From: Brassica napus
Taxonomy: Eukaryota > Streptophyta > Magnoliopsida > Brassicales > Brassicaceae
Reading direction: 5' to 3'
Length of the DNA: 64,000 nt
Assembly (NCBI RefSeq): GCF_020379485.1
Contig: NW_026014659.1
Coordinates: forward strand, 152,501 to 216,500
In this document: in pieces, positions 46,222 to 58,542 of the stretch
Layout of the letters: every line of letters starts with the position of its first letter
How positions within the stretch are numbered: the stretch's first letter is position 1
The notes under the pieces: model-generated
Databases searched by the model: none
What the model was told of the DNA's origin: nothing
The model's input: only the letters and a program-made list of their open reading frames with translations
Position numbers and translations under genes: made by a program

Positions 46222-49200
46222 CGAACAGTCCACATGAATGGTCAGCTTGCTGAGTCCAAGGACCAACATGCTGATATGTGTACTGATGGACAGCCACGGA
46301 CGTCCTGTGTGTGCTGACGGACAGACACGGACACACACGGACAGCCACGGACGTCCAGTGTGTGCTGTAGGACAGCCACGGACATCCATAGACGTCCTAT
46401 GTGTGCTGCCGGACACCCACAGACGTCCTGTGTGTACTGAACAGACAGCCCACGTGGGCCAAAATCACCCAAACAGTCCACGAGAAGGGCCCGGGTGCTG
46501 AGTCCAAGGATCAACGTGCTGATATGTGTACTGATTGACAGCCACGGACGTCCTGTGTGTGCTGACGGACACACACAGACACACATGGACAGCCACGGAC
46601 GTTCTGTGTGTGTTGACGGGACACACACAGACGTCATGTGTGTGCTGACGGAAACCCACGGACGTCCTCTGTGTGCTGACGGACACACACAGACAGTCAC
46701 AGACGTCTTTTGTGTGCTGACGGACAGCCACGGACATCCTGTGTGTGCTGAAGGACACACACGGACGTCCTGTGTGTGCTGATAGACAGCCACGAACAGC
46801 CACGAACATCTTGTGTATGCTGGCGAACAACCACAGACACACACGGACACACGCGGACAGCCACAGACGTCCTGTGTGTGCTGATGGACAGCCACAGACG
46901 TCATGTGTGTGCTGGCAGACACCCGCGGACTTTCTGTACGTACTGAACATACAGCCCACGTGGGCCAAAATCACCCAAACAGTCCACGGGAAGGGCCAGC
47001 GTGCTGAGTCCAGGGACCAACGTGCTGATATGTGTACTGATGGACAGCCACGGACGTCCTGTGTGTTCTGACGGACAGACACGGACACACACAGACACAC
47101 ACGAACAGCCACGAACGTCCTGTGTGTGCTGACGGACAGCCATGGACAGCCACGGACGTCATGTGTGTGCTGGCGGACACCCACAGACGTCCTCTGTGTA
47201 CTGAACAGACAGCCCATGTGGGCCAAAATCACCCAAACAGTCCACGAGAAGGGCCAGCGTGCTAAGTCCAAGGACCAACGTTCTGATATGTATACTGATG
47301 GACAGCCACGGACAGCCATAGACGTCCTGTGTGTGCTGGCGGACACCCACGGACGTCCTGTGTATACTGAACAGACAGCCCACAAGGGCCAAAATCACCC
47401 GAACAGTCCACGGGAAAGGTCAACGTGCTGAGTCCAAGGACCAATGTGCTGATATGTGTACTGATGGACAGCCACAAACGTTATGTGTGTGCTGACGGAC
47501 ACACAAGGACACACACGGACAGTCACGGACGTCCTGTGTGTGCTGACGGACACACACGGAAGTCCTGTGTGTGATGACAGACACCCACAGACGTCCTGTG
47601 TGTACTGAACAGACAGCCCACGTGGGCCAAAATCACTCAAACAGTCCACGGGAAGGGCCAGCGTGCTGAGTCCAAGGACCAGCGTGCTGATATATGTACT
47701 GATGGACAGCCACGGACGTCATGTGTGTGGTGACGGGCACACATGGACATACGCGGACGTCCTGTGTGTGCTGACGGACACACACAGGTCCTGTGTGTGC
47801 TGACGGACAGCCACAGACAGCTACGAACGTCCTGTGTGTGCTGGCGGACACCCACAGACACACACAGACACACACGGACAGCCACTGACGTCCTATGTGT
47901 GCTGACGGACAGCCAGAGACAGCCACAGACATGCTGTGAGAGCTGGCGGACACCCACGGGTCCTGTGTGTACTGACCAGACAGCCCACGTGGGCCAAAAT
48001 CACCCGAACAGTTCACAGGAAGGGTCAACGTGCTGAGTCCAAGGACCAACGTGCTGATATGTGTACTGATGGAAAGCCACAGACGTCCGGTGTGTGCTGA
48101 AGGACACACACGAACGTCCTGTGTGTGCTGACGGACACAAACGGACGTCCTGTGTGTGCTGACGGACACCCACGGACGTCCTGTGTGTACTGAACAGACA
48201 GCCCACGTGGGCCAAAATCACCCGAACAGTCCACAAAAAGGGTCAGCGTGCTGAGTCCAAGGACCAATGTGCTGATATGTGTACTAACGGACACCCACGG
48301 ACGACCTCTGTGTGCTGGCGGACACCCACGGATGTCCTGTGTGTACTGAACAAACAGCCCACATGGGCCAAAATCACCCAAATAGTCCACGGCAAGGGCC
48401 AGCGTGCTGATATGTGTACTGATGGACAGCCACAGACGTCCTGTGTGTGCTGACGGGCACACATGGACACACACGGACGTCCTGTGTGTGCTGACGGACA
48501 CACACGGACGTCCTGTGTGTGCTGACGGACAGCCACAGACAGCTACGAACGTCCTGTGTGTGCTGGCGGACACCCACAGACACACACGGTCACACACGGA
48601 CAGCCACAGACGTCTTGTGTGTGCTGACGGACAGCCACAGACAGCCACAGACGTGCTGTGTGCGCTGGCGGACACCCACGGACGTCCTGTGTGTACTGAA
48701 CAGACTGCCCACGTGGGCCAAAATCACCCAAATAGTCCACGGGAAGGGCCAGCATGCTGAGTCCAAGGACCAACGTGATGATATGTGTACTGATGGACAG
48801 CCACGGATGTCCTATGTGTGCTGACGGACACAGACAAACACACACGGACAGCCACGGATGTCCTGTATGTGCTGGCGGACACCCACGGACGTCCTGTGTG
48901 TACTGACCAGACAAGCCACGTGCGCCAAAATCACCCGAACAGTTCACGGGAAGGGTCAACGTGCTGAGTCCAAGGACCAACGTGCTGATATGTGTACTGA
49001 TGGACAGCCACAGACCTCCTGTGTGTGCTGACGGACACACACAGACACACACGGACAGCCCAGAACGTCCTGTGTGTGCTAATGGACACACACGGATGTC
49101 CTGTGTGTGCTGACGGACACACACGGACGTCCTGTGTGTGCGGATGGACACCCACGGACGTCCTACGTGTACTGAACAGACAGCCCATGTGGGCCAAAAT

Positions 49201-51073
49201 CACCCGAACAGTCCACGGGAAGGGTCAGCGTGCTGAGTCCAAGGACCAACGTGCTGATATGTGTACTGACGGACACCCACGGACGACCTCTGTGTGCTGG
49301 CGGACACCCACGGATGTCCTGTGTGTACTGAACAGACAGCCCACATGGGCCAAAACACCCAAATAGTCCACGGCAAGGGCCAGCGTGCTGATATGTGTAC
49401 TGATGGACAGCCACGGACGTCCTGTGTGTTCTGACGGGCACACATGGACACACACGGACGTCCTGTGTGTGCTGACGGACACACACGGACGTCCTGTGTG
49501 TGCTGACGGACACACACGGACGTCCTGTGTGTGCTGACGGACAGCCACGGACAGCTACGAACGTCCTGTGTGTGCTGGCGGACACCGACAGACACACACG
49601 GTCACACACGGACAGCCACATACGTCTTGTGTGTGCTAACGGACAGCCTCACACAGCCACAGACGTGCTGTGTGCGCTGGCGGACACCCACGGACGTCCT
49701 GTGTGTACTGAACAGACTGCCCACGTGGGCCAAAATCACCCAAACAGTCCACGGGAAGGGCCAGCGTGCTGAGTCCAAGGACCAACGTGCTGATATGTGT
49801 ACTGATGGACAGCCACGGATGTCCTATGGGTGCTGACGGACACAGACGAACACACATGGACACACACGGACAGCCACGGATGTCCTGTATGTGCTGGTGG
49901 ACACCCACGGACGTCCTGTGTGTACTGACCAGACAACCCACGTGCGCCAAAATCACCCGAACAGTTCACGGGAAGGGTCAACGTGCTGAGTCCAAGGACC
50001 AACGTGCTGATATGTGTACTGATGGACAGCCACAGACCTCCTGTGTGTGCTGACGGACACACACAGACACACACGGACAGCCCAGAACGTCCTGTGTGTG
50101 CTAATGGACACACACGGATGTCTTGTGTGTGCTGACGGACACACACGGACGTCCTGTGTGTGCTGATGGACACCCACGGACGTCCTACGTGTACTGAAAA
50201 GACAGCCCATGTGGACCAAAATCACCCGAACAGTCCACGGGAAGGGTCAGCGTGCTGAGTCCAAGAACCAACGTGCTGATATGTGTACTGACGGACACCC
50301 ACAGACGTCCTGTGTGTGCTGGCGGATACCCACGGACGTCCTGTGTGTACTGAACAGACAGCCCATGTGGGCCAAAATCATCCAAACAGTCCACGGGAAG
50401 GGCCAGCGTGTTGACTCCAAGGACCAACATGCTGATATGTGTACTGATGGACAGCCACGGACGTCTTTTGTGTGTTACCGGACACAGACGGACACACACG
50501 GACGCACACAGACAGCCACGGAAGTACTGTGTGTGCTGGCAGACACCCACGGACGTCCTGTGTGTACTGAACACACAACCCACGAGGGCCAAAATCATCC
50601 GAATAGTCCGCAGCAAGGGTCAGCGTGCTGAGTCCGAGGACCAACGTGTTGATATGTGTACTGATGGACAGCCATGTACGTCATGTGTGTGCTGATGGAC
50701 ACACACGGACACACACGAACAGCCCCAGATGTCCTATGTGTGCTGACGGACACACGGACGTCCTGTGTGTGCTGACGGACACCCACAGACGTCATTTGTG
50801 TACCAAACAGACAGCCCAGGTGGGCCAAAATTACCCAAACAGTCCAAAGGAATGGATAGCGTGCTGAGTCCAAGGACCAGCGTGCTGATATGTGTACTGA
50901 TGGACAGCCACGGACGTCCTGTGCGTGCGGAATGGCACACATGGACACACACAGACGCCCTGTGTGTGCTGACGGACACACACGGACGTCCTGTGTGTGC
51001 TGACGGACACACACGGACGTCTTGTGTGTGCTGACGGACAGCCACAGATAGCTACGAACGTCCTGTGTGTGCC
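46222..51073 (+). repeat. Satellite array, block 7 (largest, with higher-order duplication)
   Basis: Anchors lie every ~160-510 bp from 46450 to 50822. Three exact-period 31-bp monomers begin at 49456, 49487 and 49518. A ~1-kb unit at 48230-49205 is repeated at 49206-50224: both contain the rare variants ACGACCTCTGTGTGCTGG (48302 and ~49281) and CACGTGCGCCAAAATCACC (~48917 and ~49939). It ends near 51073 at GTGTGTGC, shared with the edge of element D. Confidence 0.95.
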
Positions 51074-52717
51074 AACCGATGTCCAAACCAAAAGGTAATG
51101 GTGCTCTTGGAGAATGGAGAAGTCGAATCTGAAGAAGACAAGGAGGATCTCGGACCAGTGTATGATGATGATGATGATGAGGAAGAAGCACTTGACTTCC
51201 CGGTTCATGGTCCCCTTCTTGTTACTAGGAGGGTGTTGGACGACACCACTGATCCCATCTTTGATGAGGAGGTCGATGGAGTGATCGATGAGTTTTGCTC
51301 GACCTTTGTGGAGAGTTTTGATCCGATCTATGATGAGCCGAGCCATGGTTCACTACTGGTTACTAGGCGTGCCTTGAGTGTCCAACCACAATCCAAAGAC
51401 AAAGAACAAAGGGAGAATCTCTTTCACTCTAGATGTCTCATTTCTGATAAAGTTTGTTCTTTAATCATTGATGGAGGTAGTTGCACTAATGTGGCTAGTG
51501 ACACCCTTGTAAAGAAACTTGGGCTTGTTACTCGGCCTCTTTCTTGTCCTTTCAGGTTGGAGTGGCTCAATGAGGCCGGAGAACAGTATGTGAAGGAGCA
51601 AGTCACGGTTCCACTCTCCATTGGCCGATATGAGGATGAGGTTGTGTGCAATGTGCTTCCCATGGATGCTTGCCATGTTCTCTTGGGCCGGCCTTGGCAA
51701 TTTGACAAGAAGGCAGTGTATGATGGTTTCACAAACCGGCATTCATTTGATCATAGGGGAAAGAAGATCACCTTGGTGCCTTTGTCGCCTTCGGAAGTCC
51801 ATCAAGACCAGGTCCAACTTAAGAAGAACCGAGAACAAGACTCTAAAGCTGATTAACCTGAGACCAGTACCAGAAACTCCAACTTCTTTGTCAAAGAAAG
51901 TCAGGTAAGGAAGTCTCTTTGCTCTCAAAAGCCATTTCTCTTACTGATTTATAAAGAGTCTCTCTTGGCCTCATCTTCTTTTGACCTTGCACCGGAGATT
52001 CCGAGTGAGTTTTTAGGTATCTTGCAGGATTATTCTGATGTGTTTCCAGAAGAAAATCCCAAAGGACTGCCACCGGTGAGAGACATTGAGAATCAGATCG
52101 ATCTCATCCCGGGCGCCTCTCTACCGAACCGACCAGCGTACCGCACCAATCCGGTCGAGACCAAGGAGCTGGAGAAACAGATCAATGACTTGCTTGAGAA
52201 GGGATACATCAGAGAGAGTCTCAGTCCCTGTGCCGTGCCTGTTCTACTTGTACCAAAGAAGGATGGCTCCTGGAGGATGTGTGTGGACTGCCGGGCCATA
52301 AACAACATCACGGTAAAGTATCGACATCCTATCCCTCGTCTTGATGATATGCTTGATGAACTCCATGGTTCTAAGTACTTTCCTAAGATAGATTTGAGAA
52401 GTGGCTATCATCAGATTAGGATGAAAGAAGGTGATGAATGGAAAACGGCCTTTAAAACAAAACTAGGTTTGTATGAGTGGCTTGTCATGCCCTTTGGTCT
52501 CACTAATGCACCTAGTACTTTCATGCGCCTAATGAATCATGTCTTGAGGTCTTTTATTGGTCATTTTGTTGTGGTTTACTTTGATGACATTTTTATTTAC
52601 TGCAAAAGCCTTGATGAGCACAAACAGCATTTGAAATCCGTTCTTGAAGTCCTTAGAAAGGAACGTTTGTTTGCTAACCTTGGAAAGTGTTCTTTTGGCA
52701 CAGATCAGATGGCTTGA
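51074..52717 (+). pseudogene. Element D protease and reverse transcriptase
   Basis: Protease with SLIIDGGSCTNVAS near 51460-51500 and LLGRPWQFDKKA near 51690. A TAA at 51854 interrupts the linker. In-frame RT follows, with the [12 protein letters not shown] entrance, [59 protein letters not shown] and the catalytic [12 protein letters not shown] near 52575-52605. Compared with B, 31 bp are missing near 52707, between short CAGAT repeats, which shifts the frame at the end of RT. Confidence 0.9.
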
Positions 52718-55038
52718 GAGTGGACGAACAGAAGGTCCAAGCAATCCGGGACTGGCTCATTCCGACCACCATTGGTGAAGTAAGAAGCTTCCATGGCCTT
52801 GCCGGCTTCTATAGGCGATTTGTTCAAAACTTCAGTACCTTGGCCGCTCCTCTTACTGAAGTAATCAAGAAGAACGTGGGGTTCAAATGGGGACCAGCTC
52901 AGAAAGAACCATTCGAAATCCTTAAAGGGAAGTTGACTCACGCCCCTTTACTTGTTCTTCCAGATTTTTCTAAAGCTTTTGAAATCGAATGTGATGCTTC
53001 TGGTGTTGGTATTGGTGCTGTTTTGATGCAGGATGGAAAACCAGTGGCTTATTTCAGTGAGAAGCTTGGAGGAGCCATGCTCAACTACCCCAAATACGAC
53101 CAAGAACTCTATGCCTTGGTGAGGGCCCTTCAAACATGGCAGCACTATCTTTGGCCTAAGGAGTTCATCATCCACACAGATCATCAGTCTCTAAGACACC
53201 TTAAGGGTCAGCAGAAGCTCAACAAGAGGCATGCTCGTTGGATGGAGTTCATTGAGACATTCCCTTATGTGATCAAGTACAAACAAGGTAAGGAGAATGT
53301 TGTGGCTGATGCATTGTCTCGAAGGTATACTCTTCTCTCTGTCCTTGAAACTAAATTGCTTGACTTTGAATTTATCAAGGATCTTTATGCTTCTGATCAG
53401 GATTTTAAAGAGATTTTTCGAAAATGCTCAAAGGTTGCTTATGGCAAATACTTTCAAAATTCTGGTTTCTTATTCTTTGATAACCGTTTGTGTGTGCCCC
53501 AATGTTCTTTGAGGGAGTTGTTTCTCAGGGAAGCTCATGGAGGTGGGCTTATGGGACACTTTGGAGTCAAGAAGACTTACAAGGCGGTTCATGACCATTT
53601 CTACTGGTCGAGCCTGATGAAAGATGTTGAGAGGATCTATAGCCGATGTGTGGTGTGCAAGAAGTCTAAGCCTAAAGCATCACACCGCAGTTTGTACTCA
53701 GCTCTACCCATTCCCTCTCATCCTTGGGTAGACATTTCTATGGATTTTGTGCTTGGATTGACTAGGTCTAAAGCTGGACGAGATTCTATCTTTGTGGTTG
53801 TTGATAGGTTCTCGAAAATGGCTCATTTCATTCCTTGTCACAAAACTGATGATGCTGTGCAAGTTGCAGATTTATTCTTTAAGGATGTTGTTAGATTGCA
53901 TGGAATGCCTAAGACCATTGTCTCTGATCGTGATGCTAAGTTCCTTAGCTATTTTTGGAAGACCTTGTGGTCGAAGCTAGGTACTAGATTAATGTTCTCT
54001 ACAACTTATCATCCGCAAACTGATGGGCAAACTGAAGTAGTTAACCGAACCTTGTCTGCTTTGCTTAGATCTTTGGTTAAAAAGAATCTTAGGACTTGGG
54101 AAGAATGTTTGCCTCATGTTGAATTTGCTTATAACCATGCTTTGCATTCAGCTACTAAGTTTTCTCCTTTTGAGGTTGTTTATGGATTTAATCCCTTGTC
54201 TCCACTTGATCTTTTACCTTTGCCTTTGAGTGAACGAGTTAGTACAGATGGCAAGAGGAAGGTGGACACGATCAAGAAGCTGCATGAACAGGTCCGTGCC
54301 AACATTGAAGCCAAGACCGAGGGCTACAAACGACTTGCAGACAAGAAAAGGAAAGAAGTGATCTTCCAGGAAGGTGATCTTGTTTGGGTCCACATGAGGA
54401 AGGAACGATTCCCGAAACAAAAGAAGTCCAAACTCATGCCCCGAGTCGATGGTCCATTCCAGATTCTCAGGAAACTCCATGACAATGCTTACCAGCTTGA
54501 TCTTAAGGGTAAGTATGATATCTCTTCAAGTTTTAATGTTTCTGATTTATCTCCTTTTTGTGCAGATGATCCGGATTTGTGGTCAAATCCTTTTGAAGAG
54601 GGAGGGAATGATAGAACCCAGGACCTGGACCAGGACGTGGAGCAGACTCAGCATGGTGACCAGGACGATCAGATCACTCCAACTGAGGTTCAGCCATTCA
54701 GCCGTACCAGATCAACGGACAGAGCCGTGTACCGGATCGACCCGAGTGAACCCGGACGTGACCTAAGGATGGATCCACGACCTGATGACCGAATCAGCCA
54801 AACCACAGGCATTCTTCCCCGACCCATTCGCCATTCTAGAGCCAACAGTCAATCCAGAACCCATGATCATCGAGAAGAATCAGATTCCGGACTTAGCCTA
54901 TCTTTCCTGGCCCGTTTGGGACGTACCGCACGCCCGGATCAGGCTGATCACGACCTTTCCAACCACTTTTATGATTTCATGATGATCGATGCTTCCAACT
55001 ACTCCAAAGGAAGGATACTTAAGCTCTCTGAAGATTAG
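52718..55038 (+). pseudogene. Element D RT end, RNase H, integrase and LTR-encoded tail
   Basis: A long uninterrupted frame of 783 codons (from 52687). It holds the RT thumb ([13 protein letters not shown]), RNase H with [18 protein letters not shown], the YDQELYALV acidic residue and HTDHQSL, and integrase with [32 protein letters not shown] and [29 protein letters not shown] is the GPF/Y-type module. The frame crosses the polypurine tract at PFEEGGN and runs 142 codons into the 3' LTR. The tail shares RAVYR, DP, RP-x-RH, GLSL, LGRT and SED blocks with B. No chromodomain is seen. Confidence 0.9.
54595..54608 (+). other. Polypurine tract of element D
   Basis: GAAGAGGGAGGGAA directly before TGATAGAACCC; it lies in the pol frame as in B. 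Confidence 0.82.
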
Positions 55039-55577
55039 GGTCGAGCTATCTCTTCATCCGTTCATGGATCATCGACGATCAACCATGCGGTCAGCCTTAC
55101 ATCCGTCCTGCTCCTTACCGCGGATGACCTGATCACCACAGAATGAACTTGGACATCTTTGTGAATCTGGACCAGTCAACACAAGAATCCGCACCTTGAC
55201 CAGTCTTTTGTCAAAGTCTTCATATCTAGTTTCTATGTCTTGTTTTCATTCATTTCTATCTTCTATGTTGTCTTTTCCCACAAAAATCTTTATGTTTCTT
55301 TGACTCACAAACCTTATAAGTATGTGATGATACCCCTTAATAAAATCACATCGATTTTCCTTTGCTTCTTTTGAGTCTTCTCTCATTGTTCTTTGCTTAG
55401 AACATTCATACTTCTCTTGGTGAGGTCATCTCCAAGCGAACCACTTCGTTGTGTTGGACCGGTGCGTCACATCCGGCAACCCTTAGTGTCACCCCTCGAT
55501 CCATCAGTTCTCAATCCTCTCGGATCTGAGTTCATATCAACCTTACCGAAAGAGTGATCCTTATTTTGGTTCTATCA
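54609..55577 (+). repeat. 3' LTR of element D (969 bp)
   Basis: TGATAGAACCC...GGTTCTATCA, then satellite from 55578. It aligns only patchily with LTR B (for example the CTTGGTGAGG-x-ATCTCCAAG region near the end). The first ~430 bp are coding. Confidence 0.85.
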
Positions 55578-56478
55578 CCACGAGGGCCAAAATCACCCGA
55601 ACAGTCCACAGGAAGGGTCAGCGTGCGGAGTCAAAGGACCAACGTGCTGATATGTGTACTTATGGACAGCCACGGACATCATGTGTGTGCTGACGGACAC
55701 ACACGGACACACACGCACAGCCACGAACGTCCTATGTGTGCTGACTGACACACACAGACGTCCCGTGTGTGCTGATGGACACCCACGGACATCCTGTGTG
55801 TACTGAACAGACAGCCCACGTGGGTCTAAATCACCCGAACAGTCCACAGGAAGGGTAAGCGTGCTGAGTCCAAGGATCAACGTGCTGATATGTGTACTGA
55901 TGGACAGCCACGGACGTCCTGTGTGGGCTGACGGACACACACGGACACACAAGGACAGCCACGGACGTCCTGTGTGTGCTGGCGGACACCCACGGACATC
56001 TTGTGTGTACTGAACAGATAGCCCACGTGGGCCAAAATCATCCAAACAGTCCACGGGAAGGGCCAGCGTGCAGAGTCCAAGGACCAACGTGCTGATGTGT
56101 ACCGATGGACAGCCACAAACGTCCTGTGTGTGCTGACGGACACACACAGACAGCCACAGACGTCCTGTGTATGCTGACGGACACACACGGACGTCCTGTG
56201 TGTGCTGACGGACACCCACAGACATCCTGTGTGTGCTGATAGACACACATGGACATACACAGACGTCCTGTGTGTGCTGACGGACAGCCACAAACAGCCA
56301 CGGACGTCCTGTGTGCGATGGCGGACACCCACGGACGTCCTGTGTGTACTGAACAAATAGCCCACGTGGGCCAAAATCACCCAAACAGTCCACGGGAAGG
56401 GCCAGCATGCAGAGTCGAAGGACCAACGTGCTGATATGTGTACTGATGGACAGCCACAAACATCCTGTGTGTGCTGAC
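55578..56478 (+). repeat. Satellite array, block 8
   Basis: Anchors near 55580, 55820, 56020 and 56370. The block starts inside an anchor (CCACGAGGGCCAAAATC), so element D sat in the G-box palindrome. It ends GTGTGTGCTGAC at 56478, where element G begins. Confidence 0.95.
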
Positions 56479-58542
56479 TGTAAGACCTGAACCCTGTCCT
56501 CTCGACCTGATGGAGTCCACATGCTTACTTATTAAGTCATATTCGAATATGAGGTTCATAAACAAAGGAAGAGATTGCACAGCGGAATAACAATGTATAA
56601 ACATTGTATTACTTGGAAACATGAGATTCAATACACAACTTCTTAACAGTCTCATAGACAATCACTAGTTCATCCCTAGCATCATCTAACCACAGTTACA
56701 CAGCCTTTCACTGACCGAGCCTTCACGGCTCCTTGGCTTGACCAGAACCATCCTTAGTTCCTGAAACCACAACCAGATAAGCATTAATCATAACCGAGAA
56801 TAGAACGGATTGATTCTACAATGCTTGGCTTGGTTCCTAGAACTTAGATAAACCTCAGTCAACATAATCATAAAACGTATGAACCTACCTACCGTATCCT
56901 AAGTCATTCAACCAACCACCCTTTGACTTAGAATCAGATAGATAGTCCAAAATAGATAAACAGAACACACGAACAGATCCGGATCGTCCCCAAAGATCAA
57001 TCTGTCTAACCGGATAGAATCTAGGTGCGACCGGCCAATGAAGTTCGGCTCAATGGCCCAACGGACTCCCTTACCTGATCCGGCCTTATGCCTGGATCCA
57101 ATCGGCCGAGTAAGCCTCAAGCCTAATCCGGAAGGCTTAGCAAACGGTCAGACCTTGCGACTCTATCTTGGCTTAGACAAACTGTGACCTTGTCCTAACT
57201 AGAAAAGCCATAGGCTGATCCATAAGGATCGGTCCTAACCTGTCCCGAAAGACACCGTTTGGAACATGCACCCTTTGGCCAATCATGCCTCTTGGTCCTC
57301 GTACCTTTTGATGTTCGTAACCTTTGGTATCTCGTACCTTTTGGTCACTGACACCCTTTGGCAAGTCACAACCTTTGGACACTCATGACTCTTGACAACT
57401 CGTGCCCTTTGGGTCATTCCCAACCGTTCGTCCTAACCGCCCAGTCTTGGTGCGATCGGATCATCCGACTAACCGACCCGTGTCTAGGCTAGCGGTTTGA
57501 TTATGTTTGGCCAAAACCTAGGGACGTGTCCCTTGGACTCAACCAACACAACCTTTCGTGTTTAACCAGAGAGAAGAGAAGAGAAGAGAAACAAATTGAA
57601 ACAGATAAGGAGAGACGGATGACTTAGGAACCGAGCAGAGCCGCGGTGCGGTCGCATGGAACGTGCGTTCGGTCTGATGGAGCCACGGCCCATCACATAC
57701 GATGTGAACCACATCTGGGTTCTCCATGCTCTTCTCTTTGTCATGATCTACCATTCTTAACCGGGGTTAGTTCTCAAACGATCAGAGTCGCCGGAACACA
57801 ACACCACCACAGTCGTCCTTTCTCTTGGCCGGAACTCTCTCTTTCTCTCTTTCTTTCTCTCTTTCTTTCTCTCTACGTTTTTCTCTGAGTTTTTTACTCT
57901 GGAATTGGATAATGAAATCGACCAGAGAGCCCCCATATTTATAGAAAACAAGGGGGTAAGTCTTGCCCCACGAACAGGCACGAGTTGCTAGCGAATGGGC
58001 ACCATCGGCCAAGGGTTGTCCCCTTTTGGCCACTTGCATCCCTTCGCCCTTTCTGATTGGGTTTGGGGTCGGTCACAAGCCCAACCCACGCCCCAGGCCT
58101 CCTGGACTTTGCCCACGGCCTTGTCCAAAGACCCAACAGCCCATGGCCTCATGGCCGGACCTCACAGCCCGCCACTGACTCGGACCCGGACCATCGGCCT
58201 AAAGCCCGGACAGTCCGTCTAGCTGAGATGAGCTGACTCTCAGCTGCCTCAGCTGAGTGAGCTAGTAGTCCAGCTAGTGGAGCTGACTTATTAGGGACTG
58301 AGCTGGAGTGAACTGAACGTAGCTTCATTGAGCTGGCCGAGCTACTCGTCCACTTCGTCCAGCTACCGTCTTACTCGTCCTAGCTGTCTCTTAGCTTGTA
58401 TAAGGTTAAGTCTAAGTTTCCTTATGTCCTTAACCTTCTTTCTCGACCATGGAGCGCTTGCCTTGATGTCCTAAGACTGGCTTGCACGTTTCCTCGAACC
58501 ATGGCCGTCCCAACAATCCTACTCAGGATTGGGGGCGTGACA
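56479..58542 (-). repeat. 3' LTR of element G (2064 bp)
   Basis: Minus-strand start TGTCACGCCCCCAATCC (58542), end GGTCTTACA (56479). The first part resembles LTR C, including TATAAATATGGGG; the second part does not. A CT-rich run lies at about 57835-57877. No host gene is seen. Confidence 0.92.
57936..57943 (-). promoter_or_regulatory. TATA box in LTR G
   Basis: TATAAATA on the minus strand followed by TGGGGGC; same context as LTR C. Confidence 0.55.

Larger units (their letters stand above)
51074..55577 (+). mobile_element. Element D: 3' two-thirds of a CRM-like element related to B
   Basis: Starts inside the Gag zinc knuckle (ANRCPNQK) straight after satellite, then protease, RT, RNase H, integrase, polypurine tract and 3' LTR (54609-55577). 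The 5' LTR and most of gag are missing. It is less damaged than B, with one stop and one 31-bp deletion noticed. PR-RT-RNase H is almost identical to B, whereas integrase and LTR are clearly more diverged. Confidence 0.9.

Noticed and set aside
49456..49548. 31-bp direct repeats resembling a CRISPR array
   Set aside because: Repeats are contiguous without unique spacers, part of a plant-type satellite, and no cas genes are present.
52690..52720. 31-bp deletion in element D equal in length to the satellite monomer
   Set aside because: The deleted bases are RT coding sequence flanked by CAGAT repeats; the shared length is coincidence and explained by microhomology deletion.
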